Part shown: positions 1 through 13,600 of the stretch, piece after piece
How the letters are laid out: each line of letters starts with the position of its first letter
How positions within the stretch are numbered: the stretch's first letter is position 1
From: Metaphire vulgaris
Taxonomy: Eukaryota > Annelida > Clitellata > Crassiclitellata > Megascolecidae
Assembly (NCBI GenBank): GCA_018105865.1
Contig: CM030836.1
Location: forward strand, 2,914,001 to 2,978,000
Length of the DNA: 64,000 nucleotides
Direction of reading: 5' to 3'
The notes under the pieces: generated by a model
Seen by the model: only the letters and a program-made list of their open reading frames with translations
The model's database searches: none
What the model was told of the DNA's origin: nothing
Translations under genes and position numbers: made by a program

Positions 1-33
1 GTGCATATGTGGGTACTGCATATGTGGGTACTG

Positions 34-64
<31 letters not shown>
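1..64. repeat. Short tandem repeat and (GT)n
   Basis: Three copies of a 15-bp unit around gcatatgtgggtact run into a (GT)n tract. Simple sequence in the intron upstream of the alternative exons. Confidence 0.9.
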
Positions 65-66
<2 letters not shown>

Positions 67-944
67 TCTGACTGTTATTCAGCAGCCGCATGGTTCATAC
101 CAAAATTACAAATTTTAATTTGCCAAACTGTTCTTCCTTGGCTGAGAGTTAGCCTCCTGGGCACTAATGTGACCACAGGAAGGCAGTTTTCATCACAGCC
201 AAGATTCACCTTCACTCACAATGTTGCGCTGTGACTTCATCGTCACAGCGACTTAAAAAGACATAAATGCAGCTTCTTTTTATTGGTTTATTTATTTATT
301 AACAAACCAAGCAATAATGACAACAGTGGCAACATGGACGAAGACGCGTTAGCTAGACCAGAGGTTGTCAACCAGTGGTACATGTACCCCTAGGGGTATG
401 GGAGCTGCTGCAGGGGGTACGTGAAGAAACCCCTCCCCCTCGTCACAAGTCATCACAAAAGTGTTACCCCCTAAAAAAATGACGTCAAAATATGTTAACC
501 TTCCCCATCTTTTAATGTCAAAATTAATGTTTCAATTTGCTTATTTCTTGAAGGAAGCAGGTATAGCAATTAATTCGTTTAAAAATACTAATTATAGTTA
601 TTATACACTGTAGTTGAAGCAATATTTAGAAACTTTTTCAAATTCTTTTTAAAAACTGAATCATAAGTGTAAAATAAGTTCAACTTTGCGGTAAAATAGC
701 ATTGAGGTATTAATAACAATATTTAGTATTATGTGATGTCACATTTCTGGGAGAAAAAAACCGTCGTTACACTTCGACACAAATGTTTGAACCCCCGTCC
801 CCCTAAGTGCGTGACATCATTTATGGACGGTCCTTTAGTGTTGTAGTTACAGTGTCTGCTGTCAGAGAGGGAGGTGGATGGAGAGAGACAATTTGCAGGG
901 AGAGGAGATGGACACAATGACTTGGAACTACAATGAGGGTGGTA
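65..944. other. Intron, partly transposon-derived
   Basis: No gene seen. From 359, cagaggttgtcaaccag followed by gtacccctaggggta resembles the terminus of hAT MITEs of the CAGxGGTTCTCAACC type; the other end was not found. From about 826 the sequence matches the internal part of the MITE at 5856-6607. Confidence 0.5.
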
Positions 945-1405
945 TTAACTTTTACTGGCCATGACTCATGTGCATCCATTTTGCATTACATTACAAATAA
1001 ATGGCCAGTAAAGGGGTTAGCGACTCTGTTGCTGGCTACTACCTCAGTTAGACAAAGCCAGATGTCACTGCAGCCCGACTCTGCCTATAATTAATAGCAG
1101 TCTACTAGACTACTAGGATGCACATTCTCCCATTCATTACAGTAAACTCAGGCTCACGAACTTCTGCCAGTGAATCACTTGACATTTGCTTCATTCACAA
1201 TACCATCAGCAATAATTAAACTTATCGGTATTCAAGTAAGATGTTGCCGATTGTGGAGATTTAAGGGTGCGCATTACATTCATGAAAATTGCGCATTACA
1301 TTCATGAAAATTGATTTTACCTTTTGATCTGCACCCCAGAAAGCTGCGTGCATTTTCTCCTGTGCACATTATACTCATCTGTGCATTATACTCAAGACTT
1401 TACGG
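826..1405. mobile_element. Diverged copy of the CYGTAAAATCT MITE (pogo-like)
   Basis: Shares with 5856-6607 the segments cagtgtctgctgtcagag, gacaatttgcagggagagg, cactgcagcccgactctgcc and ccttttgatctgcacccc, and ends in actttacggca. It is interrupted by the small piggyBac-type MITE at 945-1020. The left terminus is not clear. Confidence 0.65.
945..1020. mobile_element. Small piggyBac-type MITE
   Basis: About 70 bp flanked by TTAA (945-948) and TTAG. Inverted ends: cttttactggccat and atggccagtaaagggg. It interrupts the larger MITE at 826-1405, whose other copies lack it. Confidence 0.7.
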
Positions 1406-1539
1406 CATGTCTTTTGTGATAGGTGATCTTTTAATATGTAAAGATTCTATTCTATAAAAGAGAATGGTGTTGAAACTTTGGTTCAGTGATCAGCGAGGAG
1501 TGTGATCATAAAAAGGAATGAGCTGATGATCTGTTTCAG

Positions 1540-1639
1540 ATCATCTTTTGTTCGTCTTCGTCACCTGTGCACAAATACTTGGGTTCATAGTACATCCTTG
1601 CCCATAGACAAAGACGAAGACAAACCAATAATGAGCAAG
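1540..1639 (+). CDS. ITPR: ITPR alternative exon 'a' (second beta-trefoil of the IP3-binding core)
   Basis: A 100-nt exon after a good acceptor (gatctgtttcag) and before AAG|gtagat. It completes a split codon with its first base, then encodes 33 residues including [15 protein letters not shown] and ending KPIMSK, matching about human ITPR1 385-417. It ends in phase 0, as required by the exon at 8298. Compared with the second copy at 4677 it keeps the family-typical Arg in RLRH and Lys after PID, so it is the more vertebrate-like version. Codons differ from the other copy mainly at third positions, which argues for protein-level constraint rather than a recent copy. The preceding exon is not in the window. 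Confidence 0.9.
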
Positions 1640-4600
1640 GTAGATCTGTGATCGGTCGATGTCTTGTTTGTCTTGTGGATCTCCTTTAATAGCTTTTTTC
1701 CATTTTTGTGTTTTCCTTTGTTCAGTCTGGTTTGCTTTGGTTACTTGTTAAAAGATTTTTGGTGACTTTTGCTGGCAATGTTAGTGTTTTAAGATTCAGC
1801 ATTTCAATGCATGAAATTCAGTTCTGTCAAATGATTTTAGTTTTAAAGAATTTGATAATCCAAAGTGTGGTTTTGTTTCTGTTCTTTGTGCAGTTTAAAT
1901 TGTACATATTTTCTTCATTAATTATGGATTATTTTAAGCATGTGATATTTTATTTCCTTATTTATCTTAAATGCAAAGTCTTCAAATGTCAGAATTCTGC
2001 AGCTAGGCATTCTAAAGTGGACAATGCTGGTTTGTTAACATTTCATATGGTGAATATGAAATGTAGAGATATATAACAATTGTTCAATTTGCATATGTTG
2101 CTTTTGTAACATGCATTTTATTGTTATAAATAAGTTTTAAATAATATAAATAAATAATAAAAATTTTTTTAGACAGATTGCCTGTATTTGCTTCCCATTA
2201 CACCCAGTTACCCAGTTATCTTTATTTTTTTGCATTCTGCACGACCATTGCATTTACTTTATAATTCAGTATTTCCCAACCTGTTGATCATGACCCCAAA
2301 GTACGTCGCAGAGCTCAGTCTAATGGGTCGCATGGTAGCATGAAATTAGAATCAAAAGTATCATTTTCTAACCGGCACCATACTGCCACTAGCCTAACAA
2401 AGTTGCAAGTAGGCTTACTTTTAAGAAATGTATATACTTGCAATCCATACAAGTGGTTATTGAAAGATCAGATGGTGTGCAAAAAAGAGGAAGACCAAAG
2501 AGAAGATGGATTGGCAAAACATCTTGGATGGACTGGGCTAATACCCAAACTGCAATACACATGGCCAAAGAAAGGAAAGGGCCATGGATGAGCACTTATC
2601 TGCCATTGGCTCCAAAGGTCCTTTTGGACTGGAGTGTGATGATGATGATGATGATTTCTTACTAGGCTTAATGATTAGTGTTTTATCCACTTTTAGTTGA
2701 CGCTAAGTTTACAGGATCGCAGCATGTTACAGAACCGCTGAAGTGGGTTGCAGTTCCAAGAAGTTTGAGAAACCCTGTTCTATAATTATTAACTACTGTG
2801 GTGGCTGTTGAGGAATACAAATTGTTGCATTTATTTAATTTACTAATCAGCAATATTTATGGAGTTCTGTAATTTGCATTTTGTGTTTCTGTTTTAAAGT
2901 CTGATTAGTTTCCAGATCTCCTGTATAATATAAAGTAAAATTTTCCACATTGATTGTTTGTCAGAAAGATTTAATAGGTTTTTGTCTGCAGAAACTTCCG
3001 GCTTCCAAATCTACTTTGTAAGTCTGTTGGTGATTAAAAATATTTTCAAGTTGTGTTGATGTTTGGCGGATTGCATTTTAAATATACGGAACATTACATA
3101 CTTTATGTATGAAAAATCACCTCTTGGTAATGAAATTTTAAAGGAAATGATCAATCTGCACCATAACACATCACATTACATTATTAGCATTTTGAGGCAA
3201 TGTGATCTAGTCTGCAAATGAAAGATAATGGTTTTTGCTTGTGATTTTAGTGGGATGGACATTGGTTGAAGTTGTCATGTTATTATGGCTTTGTTGAAAT
3301 AGGGTTGCCTGCAGCCAGCCCAGTTGGCCACACCTCTGAACTAAATAGTCTTCTGTCTGCTTATTTTCCAATTGTCCCTTATTTAAAATTTTCTGAGATA
3401 GTATTCTTCATTTAGACAATTTATTTGTATTTTGTCTTTTGTAATTTTCTTTCTCATAATGATTTTTGTTTTGTTTTGGCATGACTTATTCATTTTTAGT
3501 TTTGTTGAATGTTTTTGTTATATTTATAAATACTTCCAATGTAGAATTTTTCAAGCATTATGATCATTATCCAAGCCTAAATTTCTAAATATCATGATTA
3601 CTACAATCAGAGGATTAGTTGAAGATGTGAATGAACATCACAATAAAAATGCAATGGTGGTAAGGGACAGAGCTGTCTTTTGTTTGAAGCACCAGAATGG
3701 GCTCATGGATTCTGTTTCCTGATTTTATCACAGTGTTCATTGCTCTGATACATGACCTTATTTTCTATGATGTTCTGAATGAAGTTTGAATGTGTCACAT
3801 TCTCATTTTGTGGTCAGCGTGGCATATTAACCCCTTTAGTGTGAAGCCCGACAATTTTTGGGCGCGGAAAATCACAGCGCCAGGCGGAAGCCCGACAGTT
3901 GTCGTGTAAACCCTGGCTTATTCTGAAGACATCATTTTTATACCAGTTGCTCAGTGTGAAACCCGTCTATTGTCGGGTACTATGTAATATGGATATATAG
4001 TAGTTTATTGGTTGATTTTCAGCCCAATGTCTAGCAAGTAAAGACATGTCTACAGAATGAGGAAGTGGGTCACCCCTTTCAAAGCAAAGCCACTACACAA
4101 CAGTGGTCTTAGCGTCCACAGTATTTTGGAATATAAACTCATGTTTTGAGATATATCACGCCAAATCTTATTATTAACATTAAACAGAACTTTCATTCTA
4201 GTTTTATAAACAATTTCTATATTGTGAGTAGTCAAAGTCAATGGAGACACATTTCAACTAATTCTTATTTGTAGATAATTTTTTGTTGATTTTTAAAAAT
4301 AAAAACCACTTTACACTCAAGAATAGCTAAAATAATAGTTTGCTATGCTTACAATCATCATAGGAAATCCAAAAAATTAATAAAATTTTTGTTGGAAAGC
4401 AAATTTCCTCATTTGGAGATAGTTTTCCAAATTTTATTCCACACTAAATGGGTTAAAAACCTATCAGGCACAGATTGTAGCTGTTACACTTTCAAACAAG
4501 GATATACACTACATTTTCTAAGGGTAAAATAACTGCAACCAATGCATGTGTCAGTGGGTTATATTATATTTAAATGTTCTCATGACCTTTTTTGCAGCTT

Positions 4601-7600
4601 AATTAGCCGCTTTATTTTCTTATTTTGTGTTTTTGATGCATGTCTGTTGCACGTGCTGTTTTCTGTTCCTGTCTAGTACCGCTTTCGTTCGTTTGCACCA
4701 TCTCTGCACAAATACTTGGGTGCATAGCTCCACTATTCCCATTGATGTCTCGGAAGAAAAACCCATTATGCACAAGGTATTCCATACCACTGCTCTATGG
4801 TGTGTGTGGTCTTGATGGATTTGGTGTCTTCTGAAATTTTATTGTTAAAACAATATATGGTTTAAAAGCAGTGACTTTCTATGCCTACCATATATGCTTT
4901 CATATAAGTTGGTCTAGTGCGGGGTACTCAAGCTTTGCGTGTCCACCTTCTGTCTTCCATTGTTCTTGAAGGCCTATTAGTTGAAAACAGAAGTCATATT
5001 ATTCCTATGCCCACAATGGCTTAGTAGGTAACTATGACTAACTACGGGTCCTTTTAATAGACTGTTAAAAGTGCACCACGACAACAGATAAAAATGACAA
5101 AACCCAAAATGCAAATAATAAATGTCAGATTTTATGACAGGATATTGGTTATCCCCCACCTGGAAAAATGTTTTCCAGGTGATTAGTTCTCGAAGCGGGG
5201 TCTGGGGCAGAGCCCGTCACAGAAATTTTGATTAATATTATTATTATTATTATTATTACCAGACAATTTCTTCAGCGCAATAAACAAGACTAAGGTCCAA
5301 GGCAAGAGCGCTTAACAAGTCGAGTCAAACCCTATCAAATAAAAGTACATCAACGAATGATTGCAATAACAACAGCAAGTGAGTAAGCAAGCTAATTTGT
5401 ATAATAGCTGGCTTTTAAGTGGTTTAAGTAAGGGTGTTTGTTGAAAGCCACTGAAATTCAGGTTCAAACTTTTTCAGACACATATTCTAAGAGCTGTGGT
5501 GGTCCACAAGAACCAGCCTTGTGGTTTGGACTTGGCCACGGTCCACGGTTTGAGTACCCCTGCATTGAGCCTAGGAATAATGAGCTACTTCAGTGCTGCT
5601 TTTGAAAGCGCTATAGGAATTAATGAGATGTTACTTACTTACTTAGTGGATAAGTTGGATTAAATTAGCACATTGTAACATGGCCTGTGCAGTATTGAAT
5701 AAGCATAAGTTGAGTAGCAAAGAGTTTCTAATTTTATAGAATTTATTTGCTTTATGGTAAACAATGAATGCTGAAATTGCAGGGCATGCTTGGAGACTTA
5801 TTTTATCACAGCTGGAGTTTATTAAGTATGGAAAGGAATTTTAAATGGCTAAGTACTGTAAAATCTTGAGTATACTACACACTTTTCCCCAGAATTTTCC
5901 ATTAATTTAGGGATGTGTATTATATTCATATAATACCAAAATTATACAATTTTTTTTCAAATTTTCCCCAAGGATTTAATTTTACTGGCACTTTCCTTAG
6001 AGTTTAGCCTATCATTTAAATGGCAAAGCAGATGGCATTAATGAGGGAGACGTAGGGAGATGGAGAGAGGATGTGGACTTGGAGCCGCATTAATAACTCT
6101 TTTGACAGCCTAGCATATTGATACAATTCCAGGACAGTGACAAGGACAGTGTCTGCTGTCAGATGTAGAGAAAGAGGGAGAAAGATGGAGAGACAATTTG
6201 CAGGGAGAGGAAGAGGGAGACGATGATTTGGAGCCACAATGCGGGTTATATTCATAATTTCAATGCTGGCTACTGACTCACTTAAACAAAGCCAGGTGTC
6301 ACTGCAGCCCGACTCTGCCTAACAGTTTGCATGACAGTCTAACAATGAAATCTCTGTTTAATACAATACCCATTCATTATGGTAAACACAGGCTTTGGAA
6401 CTTCTGCTAGTTGTTAAATTTCTTGACATTTGCAACATGCACAGTTCTATTGACAATAATTAAGCATAAAGTGTTACCGAGTGCAGAAGATTTAAGGTTG
6501 CTCATTATATTCATGAAAATCTATCTTACCTTTTGATCTGCACCCCAGAAGCACCAGAAAGCTGTGCACCCCAGAAAACTGTGCGCATTATAATTGAGAT
6601 TTTACGGTACTGTTTAGTAACTATTTCACTGAAGCTTTCATAGTAATACAGTCCATATTATTAATAAGTAGTAGATATAGTTTCATGAACATCTCCAATA
6701 TCTTGAGTAAATGTTTGGTTCGACCATCATTATAGCATTCAGCTTAATGCTTCATTTCTTGACCTATATGCAGGCATATATGATGGATATATAGAAAGAT
6801 TACATTAAACAACCTACAGTAACTTATTGGAATGTCTGGATAGTTTTCTAATGTGCATGGGATGTTTAGCTTTGTACTGTGATGCTTCATTTCTCTGTTG
6901 CTTGGCTTTTGCATGCTATAAAGTGTGCTCCTGTTGCATATATCTGTTGCTTATTGTTATCATTCAAACTCATTCAGTCAGAAATGCTTAAATATTGTAT
7001 CATTACCAAAAATTCAAAATTGCAAAATCACTGTTAGTACAATTATGTCAACAACAAAACAAATATTGTAGAAAACACCAAACAGTAAGAGTATGGTGAG
7101 CAAATAAATAAGCATTTAATTCATAGGTTATATTGGAATGGTGACTTTTGAAGTTCATATGATACTAGATAGCAGACTTTTATAGGAAGTTTGGTTATGT
7201 TATTAAAAATAGCATTAATTCATCAAAACACTAAAGTACAGTAAGTGTAGGGCTTCAGTGGGTAGTTACTAGTGTAGTCAGTGGGTAAAAGTTAAACTGC
7301 TGTAGTCAGTAATAGTGGACTCCGGCACTTGGCAAGTTGGCAGTGCTGAAAGGATGATGATTCTGTATGGTAAATTTGTAAGTTGTAATAATAAAAGTTC
7401 AAAAATAATTTATATTTCAATTTCTAATATCATTTTCAAGACTGAATTTCTATTTCAGTCAGTAGCGTAGCGTGCCAATGGCTACTATGGCTCGAGCCAT
7501 GGACGGCACACATGAAGGGGGTGGAAAATTGAGTGGCGATGACTTTTTTGCTTGTCAGGTTGTCGGAGAGTTTTAGTGAAGGGGCGGCAAAATTGAGAAG

Positions 7601-10600
7601 GGCGGCAAATTCGGCCACCATGACTTTTTTTGGCTTGTCAGTTATAATAGGAGCAGGTTGGGACGGCATTTTTTTCAGGAGCCATGGGCGACACGAGACC
7701 ACGCTACGCCACTGATTTCAGTTTCTGTTATTAAAATAATTTCTAATTTCAATTACTATTTCAGTTAACGAAAATCGTTAATTTTCGTTCCTATTTTAAT
7801 TACAGTTAATGATAAAATCACTGGTTGCATGTATTACTGTTTTTGTTTATTTTGCTTACAGAGGAGTTATAAGTTAAATCATCCAGACTGACACCTTATT
7901 TGTAGGATGGAACAATTTTTAAAATAAAAATTATATTACTATTTTCCTTTATAAAAATAGTATAATTAATGTATTTGTCTTTATAAAGGCATTTCATTCA
8001 TATTTATTAATTTTTGAAAAAATCTATATTTCAGTTAGACATTTATTTTCAGTTAATATTAACATATAATACTCGCTATACCACCGTTGATTGCTATGTA
8101 TAAATAGACAAGTTTAATGGTGAACATTTGAATGCAAAATTTCTCTTCTTAATAGTTATACAGATTGCTGAATTTTACATTTGTTGTTGCAGATTATAAT
8201 GGCTGCATTATTTTTATTTTTAAAAATATCTCATTTTGCTGCAGTATTATCAATTTATAAGTCAGCATTTAGTGATAAAGCTGATTCTAATTACTAGGTT
8301 GGTTGTGCTGCTATCAAAGAAGACAAAGAGGCATTTGCCATTGTTCCTGTTTCTCCACAAGAGGTTCGAGATTTGGATTTTGCTAATGATGCAAGCAAGG
8401 TATTGGCTTCAATTGCTGCTAAGATGGAGCAGGGAGGCACAACGCAGAATGACAGAAGGTGAGCTTCCCTGTGTGGCGCTTTTCTGAACAGACATGATTG
8501 ACTCTACTTTTTCTAGTGAAATGATTCATAGCAGTCAATACCGTATTATCTCGCATATAAGATGCACTTTTTTCTCTTAAAAATCAGCACAAGGTGTGGG
8601 TGCATATTATACATAGAAATAAATGTTATGTACATACAATTTTATGTACATAGCATATTTTAATTTAGCCGTGTTTTTATGCATATAACACGCACGCTAT
8701 ACGGGTTTTTACATACATGGTCGGTGGTGGAGAAAAACCTTGTTTGCACATCAATTTTCAAAAAGAATTTGCCAGAAAATTGTGATTGTCTAGGTTATTC
8801 AATAGACATTCTGTCATTGATAGCTTAAAAAATGATGTAGGCTTGTTATTATTATCTGTAGTCATATTATTTTATGGCATAATGATGGCCGCCGGCGGGG
8901 GGAAACTGTCTACTCTTACAATTTTAAGCAGAATTTGAAAGAAAATTGTGATTATCCAGGTTAATTAATAGAGATTCTCATAGGAAATTTTGGGTGTGTA
9001 TTATACAAAGATATTAACATCTTTACATTATGATAACTCTGGAAACTAAGGGTGCGTATTATAAATAGGTGCACGTATTATATCTGGGATAATACAGTAT
9101 TTATTATTTGTAAAAAGGGATTGAAGAATATTTTAGAATGGTCCTTGTGGTAAGTTTTGTGCAATTGTTACAGCTCTTTTTTCAAAATAGATTTGGGATC
9201 TGCTTTGTATGGCACCTTAACTTCAGATCATGAAGGAACAAGGAAAAGATGATGATTTGTATGGCATGAGTGGATGTGGCCTAGCTATTTATTTTTTTAA
9301 AATCATCATTAGTCCTAGAATTTTGTCACTGACGAGCAGAATCTGCAAGAAAATCTGAAAAAACAATAAGAATGTGAAGGATATTACCTACATGTATATA
9401 TCTGTTTCTAATATGTACACTTATGCTGTATAAAATCAGTATTATCTGGGAGCAGTTTTAATCTCAGGGTTTTGCTTTGCAAGAAACAGGCAGATGTATT
9501 TAATTCTGATGAAATTTCAGGAATTGATCTGATGATTAGAATTGATTCAATTTTAAACTGGAATTGAATTACAGTAGGTGTTAATATAGTGGATTGTTTT
9601 GATGACAGTCTGGTTCTCTTTTTACAGACTTGTGATTCAGCTTCTGGCTGAAATAATTTATTTTGTCGCTTACCAAGGGAATGCTAGCACAGATCCGTTT
9701 GAAGTGGAATTGACACACTCAGACCGAGAAAGACCTAAGCTATTGCGAGAACAGAATATTCTTAAACAGGTTAAGATGATGCTTGATTCATTGTTGATAA
9801 GAAAGAGATGTTGAAATTTCTCAGTTATAATTATTTGTCAAATTTGTATTCTATGCTAAATACACCGTGTCCAGAAATAACTGGCCCCCCTAAATATTTT
9901 GTAATAACAGGCATAAACCTGAATGGAATTACATAAAATTTTATCTGCTTGTACTAGCATCTGTTACTGTTAAGGATGTTACATTTCACTTGAATCAACA
10001 AAGCCGTTTTTGACATTTTATTTTCTTCCCAAAGCGGTTAAAACTTTCATTTTCCATTACGACTTATTTATGTGAGGTGGGAAATGACATCAGTATTGAT
10101 GCCCACGTCTTCTGATGTGACATATCCGATGTTTTCCACATTCCTCACGGTATCTGTCAATGTTTCGGCGCTTGGATGCACAAATTTGATTTTCATTGAC
10201 CCTGGTTTAAAGATCAATGGTGAGTAGCCTACTACCGAAACACGCTGCTCAAAGAGCATCTCCTGCTGGCCATTCGTTCTGTGTCCGGACAATTCTTCAC
10301 CTTCCAGCAGGACAACGTACCAACCCACCGTGCTCGTGATATGGTTACACTGCTGGCAGCTGAGACACCAGACTTCATTGGTCCAGCACATTGGCCTCCG
10401 ATTAGTCCAGATCTCAATCCTGTGGATTACAAAATTTGGGGGATTTTGCAGGAGCAAGTCTATCACGGCTACCAGATTCAGAACGCTGCTCATCTGAAGA
10501 GCCGTCTCATTGAAAAGTGGCGCCATTTTGATCAAAGAATAATATACAGAGCTGTAAATCAGCGGCAGCATCAACCGTGTAAATGCATCCAATTGAAAGG

Positions 10601-13600
10601 AGGACACTTTGAATACCTCATTTGAACGTCTTTATTGCCCGAATTGACATAAACGAAAAGGCAACTGGAATATTTGGGTGACATCATTTAGAACTTTTTC
10701 TTAGACATCTTTTATCAAATTCACACAAAACTGCTCAGTTTTGCCAGTAATAGGTGCCTATTTTCCGCTGAATTTTATTACCTGATGCCCTTCTTGATGT
10801 TAACTTCACCAGAGCTCTGGTAATTCTTCCATGAGTTACCCCATTACCACAGGTTCCAGTTTCCTGTTGACACTTAAAATGAAGTAGCATGAAAACCTTG
10901 AGCACAAAGAGGCCTTAATCAAAAGGAAGGCTTCTTCTATTTCCTTTCATCTGTGGTTTCTCTAATTATTTGGACACTTTGCTTTGTTGACTAAGAATTC
11001 CCTCAAAATGCTTTGACTTGTAGTGTGTTCCATACTTTTGGAATTTTTCTGTGAGGACAGGGACTTGTATAGCTCATATTACACTGTTGCTATATTGCTT
11101 TATTTGTAGATTTTCAAGATTCTAAAAGCACCATTTACAGATTTTGGCAATGGACAAGTATTAACAATGGATGATCTGTCTGATCAGAAGCATGGACATC
11201 TGAAGCAGATATGTCGTCTTTGCTATCGAATCCTTAAACTTTCTCAGCATGACTATCGCAAAAATCAGGTCTGTGATAAATAGCTTTGGATTTCTTTTCT
11301 CTACTTTTAGCATTTTATTTCTCTGCCTCTGTTTTTCTTTTCGCTTTTCCAAATAAGTCAACCAATGTGCTTTCTTACCTTTGTGACATGTAGTCTTTCT
11401 CTGCTAATATAAGTAATTAGTTTATCGAAAACTGAGTTCTTGCCATTAGGTAGGTACACCAGCTAAGCTAAACAAATTTGAATCTCTACAATCTGTAGTG
11501 TTGGGAGATTCTACTGTTTTATCTATAAGTGCTTCTGCTCATAACCATGGTGTGATATTTTATTCTTCTTTCACTAGTCACATAAATTCAGTCTGCAAAA
11601 TTTCTAATTATCATTAAAACATTTATTGCATGAGACATCTGCTTTCCAAGCCTCTCCTTATTCAACTAGCCAATGCATGGTATCTAATCACCAAGAGTAT
11701 TGTGATTCCCTGCCTTTTGGCATCACAAGATCAAATGTGCAGAGACTGCAGTGAGTACAGAACACCTTGGTTAGATTTATATCTAAAACTCCAAGATTAG
11801 AACATTCATCCCCAGTTAGACAGTCCTTACACTGACTTCATATCAAACAGTGAATTAATTATAAAATTTGTATTTTAGTCTATAAAATCATATGAAACCA
11901 GTTAGGGGCTGTCCATTAATTATGTCAACAATTTAGGGGGAGGGGGTTTGAAAAAGTTTGACAGTTGTTGACAGGGGGAGGGGGAGTCAAGAGAAGTTGA
12001 CGTCAACAATTTCACTTTTTACAAATAATCAAAAAAATAGGAAATTTCATGGAATACAACTTATTACAATGGAAAAAAGCATGGCAAAAAAGGTCCTCAC
12101 TGCCATATTTTGACACTCGATGAGCAAAAAAGGGAAAATATGGTCATCATCACAAAAAATAATAACCTTGTTATTGGGACCTGTCATTGATCTTGGGGGA
12201 TCAAAAGTTTTTGACGTAATTATGGGGAGGGGTAAGTGAAAGTTGACAGTTGTTGACAAGGGGGAGGGGGTAAAACATTGCCCCAAAATTGTTGACATAA
12301 TTAATGGACAGCCCCTTACCTTACAATGGCTTGTCCCTCCTCCAACTAGTCATTCTACTACACCATGTCTCAAAAAATCCAAGCAAACTGTTTTTGTCAG
12401 AACTTCGTCAAAATACCACAAAATGTAATTAAATTGTGTAGTTAGATGGCAAAATAGATAAAATTTTATGTTAGGCTATGTGAACATATCTGAAAATTGT
12501 TAGAATTAGTATTCGAAATGTGCTCCATTGGCACGTGCACAAGCGCCAAGACATTAACACGATGGGTGCTTGGTGCATCTTTTCGGCTCAATGTCATGTC
12601 TTCGACAATGGTGACATTTTCATCAGTACGGACAATACTTGGAAGACCACTCCCTGCCACACAATCAATCAATCCCGTGCAGTCAATGTTTGCCAACAAG
12701 TAATCCAACCCACCTTTTGTCCAATTTTTAGTTGGAAATTCTTTTAGAAAATGAATAGAACTGTATTATTATTGTTATTGTTAATCATCTCCTCTCCTTA
12801 GAGATTGACTCCACTGGCTCCATGTTCCACAGTGCATTATCTACAAGCACTGTTGGCTAACGTATCGGGCTTTACACGATCTGCTCTGTCGCGAATATCT
12901 GACTGTGTCTGTGAGAAGATCAACAGTGAATGAGAGGAGATCGGTTCTCAGGTCCAGTCAAAGATTTCAGTTGTTGGTCCCTCCCAATCTAAGACCCCTA
13001 AGTTTGGGGAAATATCATTCACACAGGGGAACCCCGCCCAGTGGAACTTTCTTCCAGACAATGTGACCGGAGCAGACTCAGCTGGGACATTCATCAGAAA
13101 CCTGAAGACACATTTAATGATAATTTAATGGATATGATATTTAATGGATATTAATGATGATTTAATGGATATGAACTGTCTTAAGCACTTTTGTTGTAGG
13201 CCTTAGCCTTGTTCTACTGCGCTATACAAATTGTCCATAAATAAATAAATAATAAATACATTATTATTATTATTAAACTGACAATTTCTTGTGCACTATA
13301 TTACCAAATGTCAGAAGCAAGGCCACATTACAGAGTTCAGCAATATAGAAGAAATAAATAAAATAACAGTAATCATGTACAAACAAAAATGATTGAAAAA
13401 CAATCTAAGGCAGAAAAGTGTATGATTTTTGGAACAGATATGTCTTTAGATTTTTCTTGAAGGATGACAGGAAACTTGATTCCACAGATATTGATAAATT
13501 GTTTCATGTCTGTGGCCCTGACACTGCAAATGACCTTGGAACTGAGTGATGTTTTGCAATGAGGTATCTTTGAGCTTTTGGACTGCAGGGGCAGTTGCAA

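Noticed and set aside
1708..2076. 122-codon + strand open frame
   Set aside because: T-rich, hydrophobic low-complexity translation, no splice sites fitting ITPR, and no family resemblance; an intronic artefact.
4777..8297. Search for a third alternative copy of the 33-residue exon
   Set aside because: No further copy of the acaaatacttggg(t)tcat core was seen between 1 and 8297 apart from the two reported.
10068..10607. 179-codon - strand open frame
   Set aside because: Shadow of the mariner transposase relic encoded on the + strand.
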